Below are positions 52,115-62,444 of a DNA stretch of 64,000 nucleotides, piece by piece (within the stretch, counting starts at the first letter, position 1; every line of letters begins with the position of its first letter). The stretch is from Bosea sp. 29B (GTDB taxonomy: Bacteria; Pseudomonadota; Alphaproteobacteria; Rhizobiales; Beijerinckiaceae): the NCBI RefSeq assembly GCF_902506165.1, contig NZ_LR733817.1:5706184-5770183 (forward strand). Direction: 5' to 3'. A program made the translations under genes and the position numbers. The notes beneath the pieces are model-generated. The model was not told the DNA's origin. It saw only the letters and a program-made list of their open reading frames with translations, and made no database searches.

Positions 52115-53080
52115 ATGAAGGCTTTCCGCACGCTCGCTTTGGCTCTGGGCGCGCTCGCCATCGGCGCGGCGCCTGCCTTCGCCTTTCCGGACCGGCCAGT
52201 GCAATTGATCGTGCCCTGGGCGGCCGGTGGCGGCATGGATGCCGTGATGCGCATCTTCGCCAACGGGCTGGAGGCCGAGCTGAAGCAGCCGGTCAACGTC
52301 ATCAACCGCACCGGCGGCGGCGGCGTCACCGGCCACACCGCGATCGCGACCGGCGCGGCCGACGGCTACACCATCGGCGGCGTCAGCCCCGAGCTCTCCT
52401 TTTTCAAGACGCTCGGCCTCGGTGATCTGACGGTCGACAGCGTCGACATGTTCTCGCGCGTCTCGCTCATTCCCGCCGGCGTCACGGTCAAGGCCGACGC
52501 GCCCTACAAGACCGTCGCCGACTTCCTCAAGGCGGTGAAGGAGAACCCGAAGGGCACCTTCACCTCCTCCGGCACCGGCACGGGCGGCTCCTGGCACGTC
52601 GCTTCGGGCGGGCTGATGAAGGCGGCCGGCCTGCCGGCCGACCAGATCCGCTGGGTACCGAGCAATGGCGGCGCACCGGCCCTGCAGGATCTCGCGGCCG
52701 GCGGCATCACCGCCTTCACCGGCTCGCCGATCGAAGCCAAGGCGATGCTCGACGGCGGCCGCGTGCGCACTATCCTGATGATGACGGAGGAGCGCCATCC
52801 GAACTTCCCCGACGTGCCCAGCGCCAAGGAAGCCGGCCTCGACTGGACCTATCAGAACTGGTTCGCCATCGCCGCCCCGAAGGGCGTGCCGGCCGACCGC
52901 CGCAAGATCCTCTATGAGGCGGCCGAGCGCACGATGAAGCGCGAGGATGTCCGCAAGGGCATGGCCGATCGCGGCATCACACCGGTCTGGGACACGCCGG
53001 CGCAACTGCAGGACTATGTGAAGACCTTCAGCGAGCGCGGCAGTGGCGTGCTCAAGGATCTCGGCCTGGCGAAGAACTGA
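52115..53080 (+). CDS. Tripartite tricarboxylate transporter substrate-binding protein (Bug family)
   Basis: A 321-residue exported protein with a clear signal peptide (TLALALGALAIGAAPAFA). The mature part begins FPDRPVQLIVPWAAGGGMDAVMRIFA, the Bug/TctC hallmark, and the middle has FTSSGTGTGGSWHVA. It binds a carboxylate in the periplasm. GGGAGGAATGGA precedes the ATG. No tctA or tctB gene is adjacent. Confidence 0.93.
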   Translation: MKAFRTLALALGALAIGAAPAFAFPDRPVQLIVPWAAGGGMDAVMRIFANGLEAELKQPVNVINRTGGGGVTGHTAIATGAADGYTIGGVSPELSFFKTLGLGDLTVDSVDMFSRVSLIPAGVTVKADAPYKTVADFLKAVKENPKGTFTSSGTGTGGSWHVASGGLMKAAGLPADQIRWVPSNGGAPALQDLAAGGITAFTGSPIEAKAMLDGGRVRTILMMTEERHPNFPDVPSAKEAGLDWTYQNWFAIAAPKGVPADRRKILYEAAERTMKREDVRKGMADRGITPVWDTPAQLQDYVKTFSERGSGVLKDLGLAKN

Positions 53081-53138
53081 GTTCTACCAGATGGGACCCG
53101 CTGCCAGGCAGCGGGCCCCTTTTCACAGGCTCCGTCCC

Positions 53139-53702
53139 CTACCGCAGCCTCGCCTGGAGCGGCAGGTCGCCGAACAGAGACGGCTCGGCGCTGGTGCGCG
53201 CTTTCTCGATCGTCAGGATCTTCAGCTTGGTCTCGACGCCGCCATCGGCCGAGAAGCCGCCGGTCTTGCCGCCGGCGGCGAGCACGCGATGGCAGGGCAC
53301 GATGATCGGGATCGGGTTCTGGCCGAGCGCGACGCCGACGGCTCGCGCCGCGCCGGGCTCGCCGATCCGCGCCGCAACCTCGCCATAGGTCAAGGTCTCG
53401 CCGGGTGGGATCGAAAGCGCCACTGCATAGACGCGACGGTTGAACTCCGGCGTGGCCGAGAGATCGATCGGCAGATGCGCGAGGTCGCGCTGCTCTCCGG
53501 CGAGCAGCGCGACGACATCGTCGATCGCCTGCCGTACGAACGCAGGCGTCTCGGCCTCGACGCTGTCCGGAAAGCGCCGTCCCAGCCGACGCCGGGCGGC
53601 ATCCTCGTCCCGCTCCGGCAATTGCGCTGCGAGGATGCGCTCGCCCCGCCAGACCAGGGCGCAGGTGCCGATCGCAGTGTTGAAGAGGCAGAAGCTTGTC
53701 AT
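53139..53702 (-). CDS. ogt: Methylated-DNA-[protein]-cysteine S-methyltransferase
   Basis: A 187-residue repair protein with the active-site IIVPCHRVLA (C137), YGEVAARIG and NPIPI. It removes alkyl groups from O6-methylguanine by one-time transfer to Cys. No AdaA-like domain, so it matches Ogt rather than Ada. The gene stands between the Bug gene and msrP. Confidence 0.93.
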   Translation of the reverse strand: MTSFCLFNTAIGTCALVWRGERILAAQLPERDEDAARRRLGRRFPDSVEAETPAFVRQAIDDVVALLAGEQRDLAHLPIDLSATPEFNRRVYAVALSIPPGETLTYGEVAARIGEPGAARAVGVALGQNPIPIIVPCHRVLAAGGKTGGFSADGGVETKLKILTIEKARTSAEPSLFGDLPLQARLR

Positions 53703-53822
53703 GCCTGCCACGCTAGCGCAGCGGCGCGCCGTAGGGCACCCGATTCCTGCCACCCGATGTCAGCGGTCGTCCGGACGGTGCATGGCCCCAGAGACGACAC
53801 TGGTGGAAGCAAGAGCCCCAGC

Positions 53823-54779
53823 TCAGGCCCAAAGCCGCTCCTTTTCCAGGCCCTTGTAGAGATCGGCCACCTGCTCGGCATAGCCGTTGAACAGCAGCGT
53901 CGGCTTGCGGTCGCGCGTGCCCAGCACCTGCTCGCTCGCCTGACTCCAGCGCGGATGCGAGACCTCCGGGTTCACATTGGCCCAGAAGCCGTATTCGGAG
54001 GCCTGCAAGCCCTCCCAGAAGGTCTTCGGCCGCTCGGCGACGAAGCTGATCTTGCTGATCGATTTGACCGACTTGAAGCCGTATTTCCACGGCGTGATCA
54101 GGCGCAGCGGCGCACCGTGCTGGGTCGGGATCGGCTTGCCGTAGATGCCGGTGACCATCAGCGTCATGTCGTGCGTCGCCTCGGCCATGGTCAGCCCCTC
54201 GGTATAGGGCCAGGGGTACCAGCGCTGCGACTGCCCCGGTGCCATCTTCGGGTTCATGAAGGTCTGCATCTGAACGTATTTCGCGCCCGACAGCGGCTTG
54301 GCCAGCGCGACGAGCTCTTTCAGCGGGAAGCCCGTCCACGGCACCGCCATCGACCAGGCCTCGACGCAGCGGAAGCGATAAAGCCGCTCCTGCAGGGTGA
54401 CCTTCCGGATCAGGTCGTCAAAGCCGATCTCGAACGGCTTCTCGACCAGCCCGTCGATCGTGATCGTCCAGGGCCGCGTGACCAGCCGCTTCGACGCAGC
54501 AGCCACCTCCTTCGACGTCCCGAACTCGTAGAAGTTGTTGTAGTTCGCCGCCAATTCCTCATCGGTCACCGGCCGGTCGAGCGCATAGGCCGCGTTGCGC
54601 TTGGCCGGATAGAGGTCGAGCGTCGGATCGGCCCCCTGGGCGTTGGCGATCTGCGGCAAGGCGGCACCGACGATCACGCCGGCGCTGCCGGCGAGCCATT
54701 GCCGGCGATCGAGGAAAATGGCTTCCGGGGTCGCCTGGCTTTCGGGCACCTCCCAGCCGGCGCGACGCTTGATCAACAT
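53823..54779 (-). CDS. msrP: Protein-methionine-sulfoxide reductase catalytic subunit MsrP
   Basis: A 318-residue molybdoenzyme (formerly YedY). It has a Tat signal with DRRQWLAGSAGVIVGAA at 24-40, DRPVTDEELAANYNNFYEFGTSKE, and FRCVEAWSM with the molybdenum-binding C138. It repairs oxidised methionine in periplasmic proteins. Its usual heme membrane partner MsrQ is not next to it. The ATG at 54779 is chosen over one at 54788 because of GGAG spacing. Confidence 0.93.
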   Translation of the reverse strand: MLIKRRAGWEVPESQATPEAIFLDRRQWLAGSAGVIVGAALPQIANAQGADPTLDLYPAKRNAAYALDRPVTDEELAANYNNFYEFGTSKEVAAASKRLVTRPWTITIDGLVEKPFEIGFDDLIRKVTLQERLYRFRCVEAWSMAVPWTGFPLKELVALAKPLSGAKYVQMQTFMNPKMAPGQSQRWYPWPYTEGLTMAEATHDMTLMVTGIYGKPIPTQHGAPLRLITPWKYGFKSVKSISKISFVAERPKTFWEGLQASEYGFWANVNPEVSHPRWSQASEQVLGTRDRKPTLLFNGYAEQVADLYKGLEKERLWA

Positions 54780-54896
54780 GACGGACATACTCCGTTGCAA
54801 CGGAGCAAGTTTAGTCGATCCGACGCCAACCCACCAAGTCACGAGGGGGAGAGCAGCTCTCCCCCTCGGTTAGAACCGCGGCTGAAAAGCGCCCTT

Positions 54897-55442
54897 TCAA
54901 CCAGGCTGGTCGGCGTAGCGCTCGGCGTAGTCAGCCTCGAGCCCTTCGATCCGCGACCAGAAGCCGCGTGGCAGATTGCCGGCGAGCCTGTCCTCCAGGA
55001 TGCCGAGATGGGCGTGCCAGCCGCCGGAGACGTCGATCATCTCGGCCTTGCTCGCGAGCTTGCGATGCGTCAGCACCAGCCTGACCTTGTCGCCCTCGGG
55101 GCTGAGCTCGAAGACCGCCTCCGAGCTGGCGCCGCCCTCACCCGGCCAGGTCATCGCCAGCGCCGTCATCGGCTCGTAGCGCGTCACGATGCCCTTGGAC
55201 GGCCAGCCATTGTCGTTCATCTCGCGATAGCGCTCCGGCGGCGGCTCGCTGGTGATCTGCGAATGCTTGAACAGGAGGTCTGCCTTGCCGCCGACGCGCG
55301 GCTCGATCTCGCCGCCGGCCAGCCAGGCGCTGCGCTTCTCGGAATCGATGAGATAGGACCAGACCCGCTCTAGCGGGCCGGGCAGAAGCCGCTCGAAGCG
55401 GACCGCGCCGCTCTCCAGTACAACTCCATACTCGTTCATCAC
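54897..55442 (-). CDS. SRPBCC (AHSA1-like) protein
   Basis: A 181-residue START-like fold protein: RFERLLPGPLERVWSYLIDSEKRSAWLAGGEIEPRVGG, then SSEAVFELSPEGDKVRLVLTH. Proteins of this group bind hydrophobic ligands or assist stress responses, but most are uncharacterised. It is 8 bases downstream of an ArsR gene in an operon. Confidence 0.9.
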   Translation of the reverse strand: MMNEYGVVLESGAVRFERLLPGPLERVWSYLIDSEKRSAWLAGGEIEPRVGGKADLLFKHSQITSEPPPERYREMNDNGWPSKGIVTRYEPMTALAMTWPGEGGASSEAVFELSPEGDKVRLVLTHRKLASKAEMIDVSGGWHAHLGILEDRLAGNLPRGFWSRIEGLEADYAERYADQPG

Positions 55443-55450
55443 ATCTCTCC

Positions 55451-55768
55451 TCAGTCGTCGTCGGGTTTTGAGAGTTCTCGTTCCAGGCGGTCGAGCCCGC
55501 CATTCCAGAAGCTGCGGACCTGCTTGACCCAGGCCTCGAAGGCATCAAGGCCTTCGGGATCGAGCCGGTAGATCCGGCGCTGGCCGCTGACTTCGACGCT
55601 CACCAGCCCGGCCTCCTTCAGCACCTTGAGATGCTGCGAGATCGCCGGCGCGCTCATGCCGAACTGCGCGGTGATCTCACCTGCCGCCATGGCGCGCCGG
55701 CCGAGCATCTCGACGATGCGGCGGCGGGTTGGGTCGGCAAGGGCGGTAAAACGATCCATGCCCTTCAT
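55451..55768 (-). CDS. ArsR family transcriptional regulator
   Basis: A 105-residue winged-helix protein: FTALADPTRRRIVEMLGRRAMAAGEITAQFGMSAPAISQHLKVLKEAGLVSVEVSGQRRIYRLDP. It has no metal-binding Cys in the sensing helix, and is of the type that pairs with AHSA1 genes. Autorepression through the palindrome at 55777-55794 is likely. Confidence 0.9.
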   Translation of the reverse strand: MKGMDRFTALADPTRRRIVEMLGRRAMAAGEITAQFGMSAPAISQHLKVLKEAGLVSVEVSGQRRIYRLDPEGLDAFEAWVKQVRSFWNGGLDRLERELSKPDDD

Positions 55769-55776
55769 TTAGTTGT

Positions 55777-55794
55777 TCACTTAATTAAGTCAAT
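55777..55794. promoter_or_regulatory. Palindromic ArsR operator
   Basis: ACTTAATTAAGT at 55780-55791 is a perfect 12-base palindrome, extended to 18 with one mismatched pair (TTC...CAA). It lies 9 bases from the ArsR start, over its promoter, and fits an ArsR autoregulation site. Confidence 0.6.
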
Positions 55795-55884
55795 ACGAAA
55801 ATAATATGAGCAGGCAACATGCCCTGCCCGCGCCGCGCCCGCCCATTGCGTGGAGCCGGCTTGCCGCCCCTGTGCCAACAGGTC

Positions 55885-56829
55885 ATGAAGAGCGCCCCGT
55901 CCGCCGCCTCCCACGAGACCATGCCCACCCGAAACGCCACCCTCGCCGGCATCCTGATGATGCTGCTCGGCATTCTCCTGTTCTCGGTCAACGACGTGAT
56001 GGGGAAATGGCTGGTCGCGACCTATACGGTCGGCCAGGTCCTGCTGCTGCGCTCATCCGTCGCCCTGGTGGCGATCATCCCCTTCGTGCTGAAGCAGGGC
56101 CTCCGCCGCACGCTGCGGCCGGAGCGACCAGGTCTGCAGCTGCTACGCGTCACGCTCGGCTCCTGCGAGGTCGCGCTGTTCTACTGGGCGGTCTCCTATC
56201 TGCCGCTCGCCGACACGATGACCTTCTGGCTGGCCGCGCCGATCTGGGCGGTGGTGCTGGCGGCGCTGCTACTCGGCGAGCGCGTCGATAGCGGCCGCTG
56301 GCTGGCGGTCGCCGCTGGCTTCGTCGGCGTCGTGATCACGCTCAACCCGTCGGCGCAGAGCCTGTCCCTGCCGGCCGTCATCGCGCTCGTTGGCAGTTTC
56401 TCCTTCGCCGCGATGATGATCACCGGCCGGCAATTGCGCGGCACGCCCGACGTCACCCTGGTGTTCTGGCAGACGCTCGGCGCGCTGGTGATGGGCCTCC
56501 TGCTGCTGCCTTTCGGCTGGGTGACGCCGAGCCTTGCCGATCTCGGCCTGCTCGGCCTGCTCGGCATCGTCGCCATGGTCGCGCATATCTGCGTGACGCG
56601 CTCGCTCAAGCTGGCCGAGGCCTCGGTCGTCGTGCCCTATCAGTACACGCTGATCGTCTGGGCGCTGGTCTTCGGCTGGCTCGTCTTCGGCGACTGGCCG
56701 ACCTCGGCCATGTTGATCGGCTCCGCCTTGATCATCGTTGCCGGCCTCGCTCTGCTGGTGCTTGAGCGGCGCGCGAGCAGCTCCGCCTCTGAAACCGTCA
56801 AGGAGCGTGTTACGATCGAGCAGAACTGA
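55885..56829 (+). CDS. DMT superfamily (EamA) transporter
   Basis: A 314-residue ten-helix exporter with duplicated EamA units, including LLGILLFSVNDVMGKWLVATYTVGQVLLLRS and AEASVVVPYQYTLIVWALVFGWLVFGD. I start at ATG 55885; ATG 55921 is possible, and the N-terminal reading from 55819 lies before any ribosome site. Function unknown. Followed by a DUF3592-like gene after 12 bases. Confidence 0.85.
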   Translation: MKSAPSAASHETMPTRNATLAGILMMLLGILLFSVNDVMGKWLVATYTVGQVLLLRSSVALVAIIPFVLKQGLRRTLRPERPGLQLLRVTLGSCEVALFYWAVSYLPLADTMTFWLAAPIWAVVLAALLLGERVDSGRWLAVAAGFVGVVITLNPSAQSLSLPAVIALVGSFSFAAMMITGRQLRGTPDVTLVFWQTLGALVMGLLLLPFGWVTPSLADLGLLGLLGIVAMVAHICVTRSLKLAEASVVVPYQYTLIVWALVFGWLVFGDWPTSAMLIGSALIIVAGLALLVLERRASSSASETVKERVTIEQN

Positions 56830-56841
56830 TCCGGAGACGCG

Positions 56842-57393
56842 ATGGCCGAGGCTGCGAAACCACCGGATTTCTGGAGTTGGCTCGGCGCCGCGATCTCCCT
56901 CGTTCTGGGCCTCTGGCTGCTCATCGCCGGCTGGCGCACCCTGCCTCTGGCGCGCGGCGACCTCCTGGTCGCCGACCATGTCGGCCCGATGAGCTACAGC
57001 ACGCCGTTGATGCGCGTCAGCACGGGGCGCAGCGGCTCAGCGACCTACCGGACGCAGGATCTATGGCTCGTCGTGATCAGCGACGACCCGCGGATCAACT
57101 ACCAGCAGCTCTACCGGCCGGCTCGCGGGCTCTGGGTCGACGGCATCGACCGGCTCGACCCTGGCCAGCAGGTCCGCTTTCTCGTCGATCCCGGCTATAA
57201 GCTCGTCTACGAGGCGACGTCTCGCGGCAAGACCTTCCTCGCCTATGACGACACCGCCGAGACGCTGACCAGCAGCGCGCGGCGCTCGTTCTTGTTCGGC
57301 TTCGCCCTGCTCGGCAGCGTCGCCTGGCATCTCTGGCCGCTGGCCCTGCGCTGGTGGCGCGAGCGGCAAGGCGCCGGCGAAGCTTCATCCTGA
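56842..57393 (+). CDS. DUF3592-like membrane protein
   Basis: A 183-residue protein with helices at about 15-32 and 145-165 and a small beta-rich extracytosolic domain in between (MSYSTPLMRVSTGRSGSATYRT...). Layout resembles DUF3592-type proteins, but no family motif is clear. 12 bases after the DMT gene, so perhaps an operon. Confidence 0.6.
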   Translation: MAEAAKPPDFWSWLGAAISLVLGLWLLIAGWRTLPLARGDLLVADHVGPMSYSTPLMRVSTGRSGSATYRTQDLWLVVISDDPRINYQQLYRPARGLWVDGIDRLDPGQQVRFLVDPGYKLVYEATSRGKTFLAYDDTAETLTSSARRSFLFGFALLGSVAWHLWPLALRWWRERQGAGEASS

Positions 57394-57510
57394 TCCCGCT
57401 GGCCGCCGGGGTGCCTTGCGTCCGCGTCGGGGCTCCGGGGCTGGCGCCATGGCGCCGGGCAGGCGACAAATTGCAGGCCCGCCCGAAAACTGAGCGGGCG
57501 GGAGGACTTC

Positions 57511-58644
57511 ATGGCGACGATCACCTATCTGACCACCGTCCAGTTCGGCTTCGGCGAGCTCAAGGCCATCGCGCCCGGCCTGACCGAGCTGAAGATCGCG
57601 CGCCCGCTGATCGTCGCCGATCGCGGCCTGGCGGCGACCGACCTGATCCAGCGCCTGCGCGCCGCCTCGCCGTTGCTCGGCAATGCCCCGCTCTTCGTCG
57701 ACACCCCGACCAACCCGACCGAGGAAGCGGTCGAAGCCGCGCTCGCGCTCTATCGCGAGCATGACTGCGACGGCCTCGTCGCCATGGGCGGCGGCTCGCC
57801 GATCGACCTCGCCAAGGGTGTCGCCTTGCTCGCCGGCCATGACGGCCCGCTCGAGAACTACGCCGCGATCCTCGGCGGCATCCCGAAGGTGACGGCCAGG
57901 GTCGCGCCGGTGATCGCGGTGCCGACGACCGCCGGCACCGGCAGCGAGGTCGGCCGCGCCGCGCTGATCACGCTGAAGGACGGCCGCAAGCTCGGCTTCA
58001 TCTCGCCGCACCTGATTCCGAAGCTCGCCATCTGCGACCCCGAACTGACGCTTGGCCTGCCGGCCATGCTGACCGCCGCGACCGGCATGGATGCGCTCAC
58101 CCATTGCATCGAGACCTATTTGAGCCCGCGCGAGAATCCGCCCGCCGAGGCGATCGCCCTCGACGGCTTGAAGCGCGCCGCCCTCCATATCGAGCGCGCG
58201 ACGAAGGACGGCTCAGACCGCGAAGCGCGCAAGGAGATGCTGATGGCGGCCCTGCAGGGCGGCCTCACCTTCCAGAAGGGGCTCGGCGCCGTCCATGCCC
58301 TCTCGCACCCGCTCGGCGGCCTGAAGCAGGTCTCGCTGCATCACGGCACGCTCAACGCCGTGCTGCTGCCGGCCGTGCTGCGCTTCAACGAGCAGGCCTC
58401 CGGCGCAAAATATGCGGAGATTCGCCGCGTCCTCGGCCTGGCCGCCGACGCCGACCTCGCTGCCTGGGTCGCCGGGCTGACGCAGCGCCTCGGCCTGCCG
58501 GGTTCGCTGTCGCAGATGGGCGTGCCGCGCGAGGTGCTGCCGACCATCGCCGAGGCTGCGACGCAGGACCATTCGAGCGCGACCAATCCGCAGCAGGCCA
58601 CCGCGGCGGATTATCTCGCGATGCTGGAGGCGTCGTTCGGGTAA
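57511..58644 (+). CDS. Iron-containing alcohol dehydrogenase
   Basis: A 377-residue group III alcohol dehydrogenase: GGGSPIDLAKG (NAD loop), PTTAGTGSEV, DALTHCIETY with metal-binding D and H, and HALSHPLGGLKQVSLHHGTLNAVLLP with two more His. It uses Fe2+ and NAD(P). GGGAGGACTTC precedes the ATG. Such enzymes act on butanol, maleylacetate or 1,3-diols; substrate uncertain. Confidence 0.92.
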   Translation: MATITYLTTVQFGFGELKAIAPGLTELKIARPLIVADRGLAATDLIQRLRAASPLLGNAPLFVDTPTNPTEEAVEAALALYREHDCDGLVAMGGGSPIDLAKGVALLAGHDGPLENYAAILGGIPKVTARVAPVIAVPTTAGTGSEVGRAALITLKDGRKLGFISPHLIPKLAICDPELTLGLPAMLTAATGMDALTHCIETYLSPRENPPAEAIALDGLKRAALHIERATKDGSDREARKEMLMAALQGGLTFQKGLGAVHALSHPLGGLKQVSLHHGTLNAVLLPAVLRFNEQASGAKYAEIRRVLGLAADADLAAWVAGLTQRLGLPGSLSQMGVPREVLPTIAEAATQDHSSATNPQQATAADYLAMLEASFG

Positions 58645-58657
58645 GCGGCGCTCCTGC

Positions 58658-58764
58658 CGTCATTCTCGGGCGAAGCGAAGCGCAGACCCGAGAATCTCTG
58701 GACGAGAAGGCGCTATTGGAGTCTCGTCCGGCCTGAGATGCTCGGGTCAAGCCCGAGCATGACG
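58658..58764. repeat. Mosaic intergenic repeat, copy D
   Basis: A 107-base element with CGTCAT...ATGACG ends. Its reverse complement matches copy B at 36234-36341 along the whole length apart from a handful of substitutions, including the GCGCTTCGCTTCGCCCGAGAATGAC end. It lies between the convergent alcohol dehydrogenase and carboxylase genes. Confidence 0.85.
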
Positions 58765-58772
58765 CCTCGGGA

Positions 58773-60380
<1,608 letters not shown>

Positions 60381-60532
60381 GGCGCGCTCCCTTGCGATAG
60401 AGCCCGTTCCGGCTCCCGTCCTCGCTCGGTTATGGCCCGCCGCGCCCAAAAGGCAAACAGGCGACGGCGCGCAGATGCGCCGTGCGCAAAGCCGAACCGC
60501 ACGCCGCGACTGAGCTTGACCGTGTCGGACAC

Positions 60533-60556
60533 TTGTCCTAATCCTGATTAGGACAA
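60533..60556. promoter_or_regulatory. Palindromic operator upstream of TetR gene
   Basis: TTGTCCTAATC-CT-GATTAGGACAA: 11-base perfect arms around a two-base centre. It lies 49 bases before the TetR start, in the gap to the divergent carboxylase gene, and so is the expected binding site of the TetR protein. Confidence 0.7.
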
Positions 60557-60604
60557 TCGCCCTAGAATCTCACCAGAGCGGCGTACCGGCATAGGGGTGT
60601 AGGT

Positions 60605-61192
60605 GTGCTGACCGAGAAGACGACCCGTGACCTCATCGTCGAGACGTCTGACCGGCTCTTCTACGAGAACGGCTTCGACCACACTTCCTTCGCCGACATC
60701 GCCGGCCCCGTCGGCATTTCGCGCGGCAATTTCTATTATCATTTCAAGAGCAAGGACGAGATTCTCGACGCGGTCATCGAATTGCGCCTGGCCAACACCG
60801 CCGCCATGCTCGCCGCCTGGGCAGAAGGCAATGACGATCCCGCCGCCCGCATCCGCAGCTTCATCGACATGCTGATCGCCAACCGGGCGAAGATCATGGC
60901 CTATGGCTGTCCGGTCGGCACGCTCTGCAACGAGCTGGCGAAGCTCGACCATCTCGCCTTGCCCCGGGCCGGCGACATCTTCACGCTGTTCCGGGACTGG
61001 CTCCGCCGTGAATTCACCCGCCTCGGTCACGCTCCGGAAGCAGCGGACGCGCTCGCCATGGAACTGCTGGCCCGCAGCCAAGGCGTCGCCACGCTCGCCA
61101 GCGCCTTTCGCGACGAAGCCTTCATCCGCCGGGAAGTCACGCAGATGCATGCCTGGCTGGCTGCGCAGCGCCTCGCTCCGTCGCCGACCTGA
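60605..61192 (+). CDS. TetR family transcriptional regulator
   Basis: A 195-residue regulator: DLIVETSDRLFYENGFDHTSFADIAGPVGISRGNFYYHFKSKDEIL, the usual TetR head, with a GTG start. Ligand domain at about 75-190. It may control itself plus the YciI and Tag genes downstream; the palindrome before it also faces the methylcrotonoyl-CoA carboxylase gene. Confidence 0.9.
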   Translation: MLTEKTTRDLIVETSDRLFYENGFDHTSFADIAGPVGISRGNFYYHFKSKDEILDAVIELRLANTAAMLAAWAEGNDDPAARIRSFIDMLIANRAKIMAYGCPVGTLCNELAKLDHLALPRAGDIFTLFRDWLRREFTRLGHAPEAADALAMELLARSQGVATLASAFRDEAFIRREVTQMHAWLAAQRLAPSPT

Positions 61193-61234
61193 CCCGATCG
61201 GTCCCCGCCACCCATTCCAGGAGAGACGACCGTG

Positions 61235-61522
61235 ATGTTCATTGTCCTGCTCAGGTTTTCGCAGAATGTCGGCCGGGCGGCCGAACTGATGGACGGCCAC
61301 AATGCCTGGTTGAAGCGCGGCTTCGCCGACGGCGTCTTCCTGCTGGCCGGCAGCCTGCAGCCGAAGCTCGGCGGCGCGATCATGGCGCATGCCACGACGC
61401 TGTCCGAGCTTCAGGCCCGCGTGAATGACGACCCTTTCGTCAGCGAACAGGTCGTTACGGCCGAAATCTTCTCGATCACGCCCGGCAAGGCCGACGAGCG
61501 CCTGGCCTTCCTGCTCGGCTGA
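61235..61522 (+). CDS. YciI family protein
   Basis: A 95-residue YciI-like fold protein: FIVLLRFSQNVGRAAELMDGHNAWLKRGFADGVFLLAGSLQPKLGGAIMAH with the conserved His (DGHNAWL) and Gly-Gly turn. The family has dimeric ferredoxin-like folds and unclear roles. AGGAG before GTG/ATG (61232/61235). 42 bases after the TetR gene. Confidence 0.85.
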   Translation: MFIVLLRFSQNVGRAAELMDGHNAWLKRGFADGVFLLAGSLQPKLGGAIMAHATTLSELQARVNDDPFVSEQVVTAEIFSITPGKADERLAFLLG

Positions 61523-61540
61523 CCCCGCAGGAGTTCAACG

Positions 61541-62149
61541 ATGAGCACGACGATTCCAGGCCCGGACGGCAGGCCGCGTTGCCGCTGGTGCGCGGCGGCG
61601 CCCGAATTCCTCGCCTATCACGACAGGGAATGGGGACATCCGGTCGGTGACGACCGTCGCCTCTTCGAGAAGCTGTCGCTGGAAGCCTTTCAGTCCGGGC
61701 TGAGCTGGCGGACCATTCTCGCCAAGCGCGAGAACTTTCGCCGGGCTTTTGCCGGCTTCGATTTCAACCGCATCGCGGGCTTTACCGGGCAGGACGTCGC
61801 CCGCCTCCTCACCGATGAAGGGATCGTACGCCATCGCGGCAAAATCGAAGCCGTGATCAACAATGCTCGGCAGGCCCAGGCGATCGTCGCCGAGTGCGGG
61901 TCTCTGGCGGCATTCATCTGGCGTTATGAACCGACCGCCGACGCGGTCGCAGCACCGCAGACCGCCTCGACCTCGGCCGCCTCGATCGCCCTGTCGAAGG
62001 AACTGAAAAAGCGCGGCTGGCGCTTCGTCGGCCCCACCACCGTCTATGCCTTCATGCAGGCGATGGGACTGATCAACGACCATATCGAAGGCTGCGTCAT
62101 CCGGGCCGAGATCGAACGCTCCCGGATGGCCTTTCGAAAGCCGGCGTGA
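61541..62149 (+). CDS. tag: DNA-3-methyladenine glycosylase I
   Basis: A 202-residue base excision repair enzyme: RCRWCAAAPEFLAYHDREWGHPVGDDRRLFEKLSLEAFQSGLSWRTILAKRENFR matches Tag. Zinc ligands are C14, H27 and, at the C-terminus, the H and C in DHIEGC. It removes 3-methyladenine from alkylated DNA. AGGAG precedes the ATG. 18 bases after the YciI gene. Confidence 0.94.
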   Translation: MSTTIPGPDGRPRCRWCAAAPEFLAYHDREWGHPVGDDRRLFEKLSLEAFQSGLSWRTILAKRENFRRAFAGFDFNRIAGFTGQDVARLLTDEGIVRHRGKIEAVINNARQAQAIVAECGSLAAFIWRYEPTADAVAAPQTASTSAASIALSKELKKRGWRFVGPTTVYAFMQAMGLINDHIEGCVIRAEIERSRMAFRKPA

Positions 62150-62179
62150 TCGACAGCCGACCCGCCGGCCGCCTCGACT

Positions 62180-62383
62180 CTACTCGCGCATCCGCTTGAC
62201 CGAACCGGTCACGGTCGGAGCTGCGAAGGCGCCGACTGCGCCGCCCGCGACGGCGCCGATCGGCCCGCCGATGATCGCACCGGTTCCCGCGCCGGCGGCA
62301 GCGCCCGCGATGCGTTCCTCGGTGGTGGTGCAGGCTGCAAGCAGGGCCGCCAGGCAGCCCGCGAAGATGATCCTCATCGTCAT
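62180..62383 (-). CDS. Small glycine-zipper lipoprotein
   Basis: A 67-residue product from ATG 62383 (GGGGACG before it). The signal ends in the lipobox LAAC, then a Gly-zipper segment GAAAGAGTGAIIGGPIGAVAGGAVGAFAAP. Such small lipoproteins (YMGG-like Gly-zipper) sit in the inner leaflet of the outer membrane or in the inner membrane. Function unknown. Confidence 0.8.
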   Translation of the reverse strand: MTMRIIFAGCLAALLAACTTTEERIAGAAAGAGTGAIIGGPIGAVAGGAVGAFAAPTVTGSVKRMRE

Positions 62384-62444
62384 CGTCCCCGTCGTTTCGT
62401 CACGGGGGCAAGCATCCCGGCGGATGGTCAACGCGAGGTAAACG

